Position numbers and translations under genes: made by a program. The notes below the pieces were generated by a model. It did not search any database. It had not been told where the DNA came from and was given only the letters and a program-made list of their open reading frames with translations. From Planctomycetaceae bacterium (GTDB lineage Bacteria; Planctomycetota; Planctomycetia; Pirellulales; Pirellulaceae): DNA of 9,305 bases. This document shows positions 7,237 to 9,305 of this stretch, piece by piece. Where the stretch lies: assembly GCA_002702965.1 (NCBI GenBank), contig PADE01000283.1, forward strand, positions 9,417 through 18,721, read 5' to 3'. Numbering within the stretch: position 1 is the first letter of the stretch; each line of letters starts with the position of its first letter.

Positions 7237-7710
7237 CTATTTCTCGTCGCCACCAGTCTTTGCCACCGTATTGTAAGTGGCCAGCAACAGCCACCGATCC
7301 CCTTCTTTTTTCCACGTGTTGTGCAGCCGTAAAATCTTCTCCACCTGCTTCCCTTCCTTTGGCCGCGTCAACAAATGCAGATAGCTGTTAATAATCGCAA
7401 CGTCCCCGACAACGACGACGGAAACGGGAACCAGACGATGTGCCACGACCTTGTCTTCACCGGAAACCAATTTGGTGTAATACGCGTATGATTTCATCGA
7501 CACGGGATGTGGGTTGGACTCCCCCCAGAAACAACCTTTCGGGTGGATGAACTTCTTCATCGCAGCCCAGTCCCGGTTTAGTTCAAGGCCTACCTGCTCC
7601 ACCAGCGCCGACCAGGGTTCCAACTGTTGCTTGGAAAGATCTCTCGCACTGGCCATCGGGGCGATCGCCAACACCGTCAGTTGCAGTAACGTAATGATCA
7701 TAGAACGCAT
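7237..7710 (-). CDS. Small secreted SnoaL/NTF2-like (DUF4440-type) protein
   Basis: The product is 157 residues. Residues 1-22 form a clear signal peptide ending in ASA, so export is expected. The mature part of about 135 residues has the layout of the SnoaL/DUF4440 members of the NTF2-like superfamily: an N-terminal helix (WSALVEQVGLELNRDWAAMK), a short loop (HPKGCFWGE), then strands including VVVVGDVAIINSYLHLLTR and LRLHNTWKKEGDRWLLLATY. The final WKKEGDRWLL strand is characteristic of the fold. These are cone-shaped domains that serve as enzymes, binding proteins or unknown secreted factors; no catalytic residues can be named. GGAG and AGG within the 12 bases before the ATG give a modest ribosome site. 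The nearest upstream same-strand feature is the decayed PhyH gene, 207 bases away, so this gene probably has its own promoter. The fold call is from pattern memory and fairly confident; function is unknown. Confidence 0.82.
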   Translation of the reverse strand: MRSMIITLLQLTVLAIAPMASARDLSKQQLEPWSALVEQVGLELNRDWAAMKKFIHPKGCFWGESNPHPVSMKSYAYYTKLVSGEDKVVAHRLVPVSVVVVGDVAIINSYLHLLTRPKEGKQVEKILRLHNTWKKEGDRWLLLATYNTVAKTGGDEK

Positions 7711-7917
7711 TACCTGTCTCCGGCTCTCGTGTGATCCACTATTTACGATGCGCCCACCGTATCACGGATTCAAACCCTATACCACATACGACGGCCGAGC
7801 GGTTCTTCGGGCAGCGCAGATCCACCGGGAAGTCATCCGTTGTCTCAGTGGCAAACTGGACTGGTAGAAATGTCCCTCGAAATGACGGCGTGGTTGGGGC
7901 GCACCTCACGGGGATCA

Positions 7918-8285
7918 CTAACCTGCAGCTCCCCAGTCTACGTGCAGCGACTGTTGTCCGCGCCCTGGCCTAAGCCCGCGCGGCGCAACACCCGTGAGAC
8001 GATAGCTATCGCCCAGGACATGGCGGACCGCGGCAAGAACGTGTGGGTGCCGCCACGTGGCGTCGAAGACCTCCTCGTCGAGCAGTCCATCCGCAATGAG
8101 CGGCCAGCATGGTCCTGTTCAGTGACGACGAACAGCTCCTCCAACCGTGTCCGTATCGCCGCAACCTGCTTCACTGGAACGATGCCGTCCAACGCAAGGT
8201 ATCCGTCGTTGTCCAATCGCTGAAGTTCGTTCTCGGTCAACGTCTCCATATCAAAAGCCCTCCCCGGGTGAAACGACTGTGTCAC
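7918..8285 (-). pseudogene. Frameshifted and truncated phytanoyl-CoA dioxygenase (PhyH) family gene
   Basis: Two minus-strand frames join into a recognisable PhyH-like N-terminal half. From the ATG at 8285 the first frame reads LTENELQRLDNDGYLALDGI and then VKQVAAIRTRLEELF, the usual PhyH opening. After about position 8105 (EQDHAG) it loses similarity. From about 8103 a frame offset by two bases continues as LIADGLLDEEVFDATW, HPHVLAAVRHVLGDSYRL and GRGQQSLHVDWG, ending at a TAG at 7918-7920. HPHVLAAVRHVLG is the conserved mid-region helix and HVD (7936-7944) is the first part of the Fe(II)-binding HxD...H motif. Intact family members are about 250-300 residues; the second half, including the distal His and the 2-oxoglutarate-binding Arg, cannot be found in the next 200 bases. 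A -1 or +2 shift near 8100-8106 plus loss of the C-terminal half explains this. A sequencing error could explain the shift but not the missing half. Confidence 0.8.
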
Positions 8286-8437
8286 CGCGCAGGGGCCAAC
8301 TGGACCCCATCAACAACGGATTGAATCCCTGCGATGCGGACTACTGCACCGAGCAGCGCAGGCGAAAACACGCCGTTTGAAACTCAATACACCGATGTTG
8401 TAGTTGGCACCAACAGAGCTCTCTCCCGGGGCGTGCA

Positions 8438-8668
8438 CTAGCTGAAATCGAACGGTCTTTGATCAGCACCAATCGCGGCAGAGACTATAGGTCGATGGAC
8501 CTGTCCGAGGGCCACGTAGACACCTCGCGAAATGCGAATCTTGCGTGGCATGATCTCGATGGCACCTAGATCACTGACGCCGGCGTTGCCAACTGTGAAA
8601 TCACGAAGTAGCACCTCGTGACCTTGTGCGGATCTGGCGGGTTGAGCGCTCGCGAAGGACAGGGACAA
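8438..8668 (-). CDS. Weak candidate ORF or gene fragment, unrecognised
   Basis: This is a 76-residue frame opening with a TTG at 8668. The translation has a protein-like alternation (GHEVLLRDFTVGNAG, then DLGAIEIMPRKIRISRGVYV and PIVSAAIGADQRPFDF), less biased than nearby shadow frames. I do not recognise a family. There is no clear ribosome site, and the frame stays open for some 20 codons upstream of the TTG without another start, so it may be the tail of a decayed gene. A chance ORF is also quite possible. Confidence 0.25.
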   Translation of the reverse strand: MSLSFASAQPARSAQGHEVLLRDFTVGNAGVSDLGAIEIMPRKIRISRGVYVALGQVHRPIVSAAIGADQRPFDFS

Positions 8669-8679
8669 TAGGTTTGTCC
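8663..8679. promoter_or_regulatory. Perfect small inverted repeat before the beta-propeller gene
   Basis: GGACAA (8663-8668) and TTGTCC (8674-8679) are perfect 6-base inverted arms with a 5-base spacer, ending 22 bases before the ATG at 8702. The placement fits an operator or a leader hairpin, but short perfect repeats also occur by chance. Confidence 0.3.
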
Positions 8680-8689
8680 GTGATCCCGT

Positions 8690-8695
8690 GGGAAG
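8690..8695 (+). promoter_or_regulatory. Ribosome binding site of the beta-propeller gene
   Basis: GGGAAG at 8690-8695 lies six bases before the ATG at 8702. It is a partial match to the Shine-Dalgarno consensus. A signal peptide begins directly at that ATG, which supports the start. Confidence 0.45.
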
Positions 8696-8701
8696 TGCAT
8701 C

Positions 8702-9305
8702 ATGATTGCTCGGTTGATCTACCTGTCGTCACTTTTGACCTGCCTTTGCTGTGCTCCGGCACAAGCTCAGGCCCGCAAAGCACCTCCGGGTACGTTCCGG
8801 AATCTCGATGACGAGATTCTCGGTGACGCGTTGATCATCCGCGGCAGGCAGCTCTTCGTCGATGACCACGTGATCGACGATATGCAGCGCGTTCGGAAGC
8901 AACTCAATCAACCCATCAAGTACGAGAAAAACCCCGTATTGAAACGGGACAAGCCCTGGGAAGTGTCAGGTCCCAGTTATGCGACGATCCTTTACGATGC
9001 GGAAGAGAAACGATTCAAGGCGTGGTACGAGATTTGGAATCAGGATGAAGAGTCAGGCACGTCTCTTTTGTACGCGACGTCGTTGAACGGTATCGAATGG
9101 CACAAGGAACTCGTCGATGAAGAGAAGCAGACCAACCTGGTTGCACATCCGAAAATCCATGGCATTCAGGCCGAAGGCGTCATGAAAGATCGCCTGGAAA
9201 CGGACCCGGCCAAACGCTACAAAATGCTGTTCAGCTGTAACCCCGATGGGACGGCAAAATCGTTGATGACCAGCGCGGCTTACTCGGCGGACGGCATTCA
9301 CTGGA
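8702..9305 (+). CDS. Secreted GH32-like/five-bladed beta-propeller protein, 5' part only
   Basis: The frame is open from the ATG at 8702 to the window edge (201 codons, no stop), so the gene is cut by the window. Residues 1 to about 24 form a signal peptide (MIARLIYLSSLL..., cleavage near AQAQA). The mature N-terminus carries RQLFVDDHVIDDMQRVRKQL (starting near residue 49), then NPVLKRDKPWE, ATILYDAEEKRFKAWYEIW, LLYATSLNGIEWHKE, and AAYSADGIHW at the edge. This pattern of xLFVDDxxI, NPVL, LYD-x-FKxWY and ATSxDGxxW is typical of a planctomycete family related to the N-terminal beta-propeller of glycoside hydrolase family 32 and arabinanase-like proteins. Such proteins are thought to act on or bind carbohydrates, but many lack the catalytic triad, and it cannot be judged from this fragment. 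The gene reads away from the PhyH remnant. The family call is from pattern memory. Confidence 0.85.
   Translation, partial: MIARLIYLSSLLTCLCCAPAQAQARKAPPGTFRNLDDEILGDALIIRGRQLFVDDHVIDDMQRVRKQLNQPIKYEKNPVLKRDKPWEVSGPSYATILYDAEEKRFKAWYEIWNQDEESGTSLLYATSLNGIEWHKELVDEEKQTNLVAHPKIHGIQAEGVMKDRLETDPAKRYKMLFSCNPDGTAKSLMTSAAYSADGIHW

Larger units (their letters stand above)
8286..8701. other. Interval upstream of the beta-propeller gene
   Basis: These 416 bases separate the divergent PhyH remnant and beta-propeller gene. They contain a weak coding-like minus-strand frame (8438-8668) and a small inverted repeat (8663-8679), both listed separately. Nothing else is recognisable. Promoters for both directions should lie here, but I cannot point to convincing -35/-10 boxes. 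Confidence 0.5.

Noticed and set aside
8098..8112. Programmed frameshifting as an explanation for the two PhyH frames
   Set aside because: No slippery heptamer is visible near the frame change, and the C-terminal half of the enzyme is absent, so even a frameshifted product would be inactive.
7840..8223. A 127-codon plus-strand open frame
   Set aside because: It is antisense to the PhyH remnant, whose minus-strand similarity is much more convincing.
1..9305. tRNA, rRNA, CRISPR array, integrase, transposase or defence system
   Set aside because: I found no cloverleaf-like segment, no regularly spaced repeats with unique spacers, and no catalytic motifs of recombinases, nucleases or toxin-antitoxin pairs.

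Overview
The window looks like a piece of a planctomycete chromosome, probably from the Pirellulales or a related order. The strongest evidence is the adjacent pair of a DUF1501 protein and a PSCyt1/PSCyt2/PSD1 protein. This pair is expanded in Planctomycetes and rare elsewhere. The GC-rich sequence, loose gene spacing, many exported proteins and weak or variable ribosome binding sites fit the same origin.

Layout, left to right. Positions 94-1536 (+) encode an exported twin-arginine DUF1501 protein of the alkaline phosphatase/sulfatase fold. After 69 bases, 1606-4542 (+) encodes a large exported cytochrome-c-like protein with three CXXCH motifs, two of them in tandem PSCyt1 modules, followed by PSCyt2 (DUF1549) and PSD1 (DUF1553). 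These two are probably one transcription unit. Positions 4543-5123 hold no securely identified gene, only a possible short basic ORF (4690-5007). Positions 5124-6704 (+) encode a secreted right-handed beta-helix protein with a strong Shine-Dalgarno site. Positions 6705-7236 are a gene-poor, repeat- and palindrome-rich stretch. Positions 7237-7710 (-) encode a small secreted SnoaL/NTF2-like protein. Positions 7918-8285 (-) hold a decayed, frameshifted remnant of a phytanoyl-CoA dioxygenase (PhyH) family gene. Positions 8286-8701 contain at most a weak coding-like fragment. From 8702 (+) to the window edge runs the 5' part of a secreted protein resembling planctomycete beta-propeller/GH32-like proteins.

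Functional picture. Every intact recognisable gene encodes an exported protein, and the families (DUF1501, PSCyt/PSD1, beta-helix, beta-propeller) are ones planctomycetes carry in many copies and that are often linked to polysaccharide use at the cell surface or in the periplasm. That link is inference. Apart from the DUF1501-PSCyt pair, the genes look like independent units. I see no tRNA, rRNA, CRISPR array, integrase, transposase or recognisable defence system, and I do not claim a new system here. The observations most worth checking are the frameshifted PhyH remnant, the doubled PSCyt1 module, the repeat-rich segment that includes the beta-helix stop codon, and the short basic ORF at 4690.
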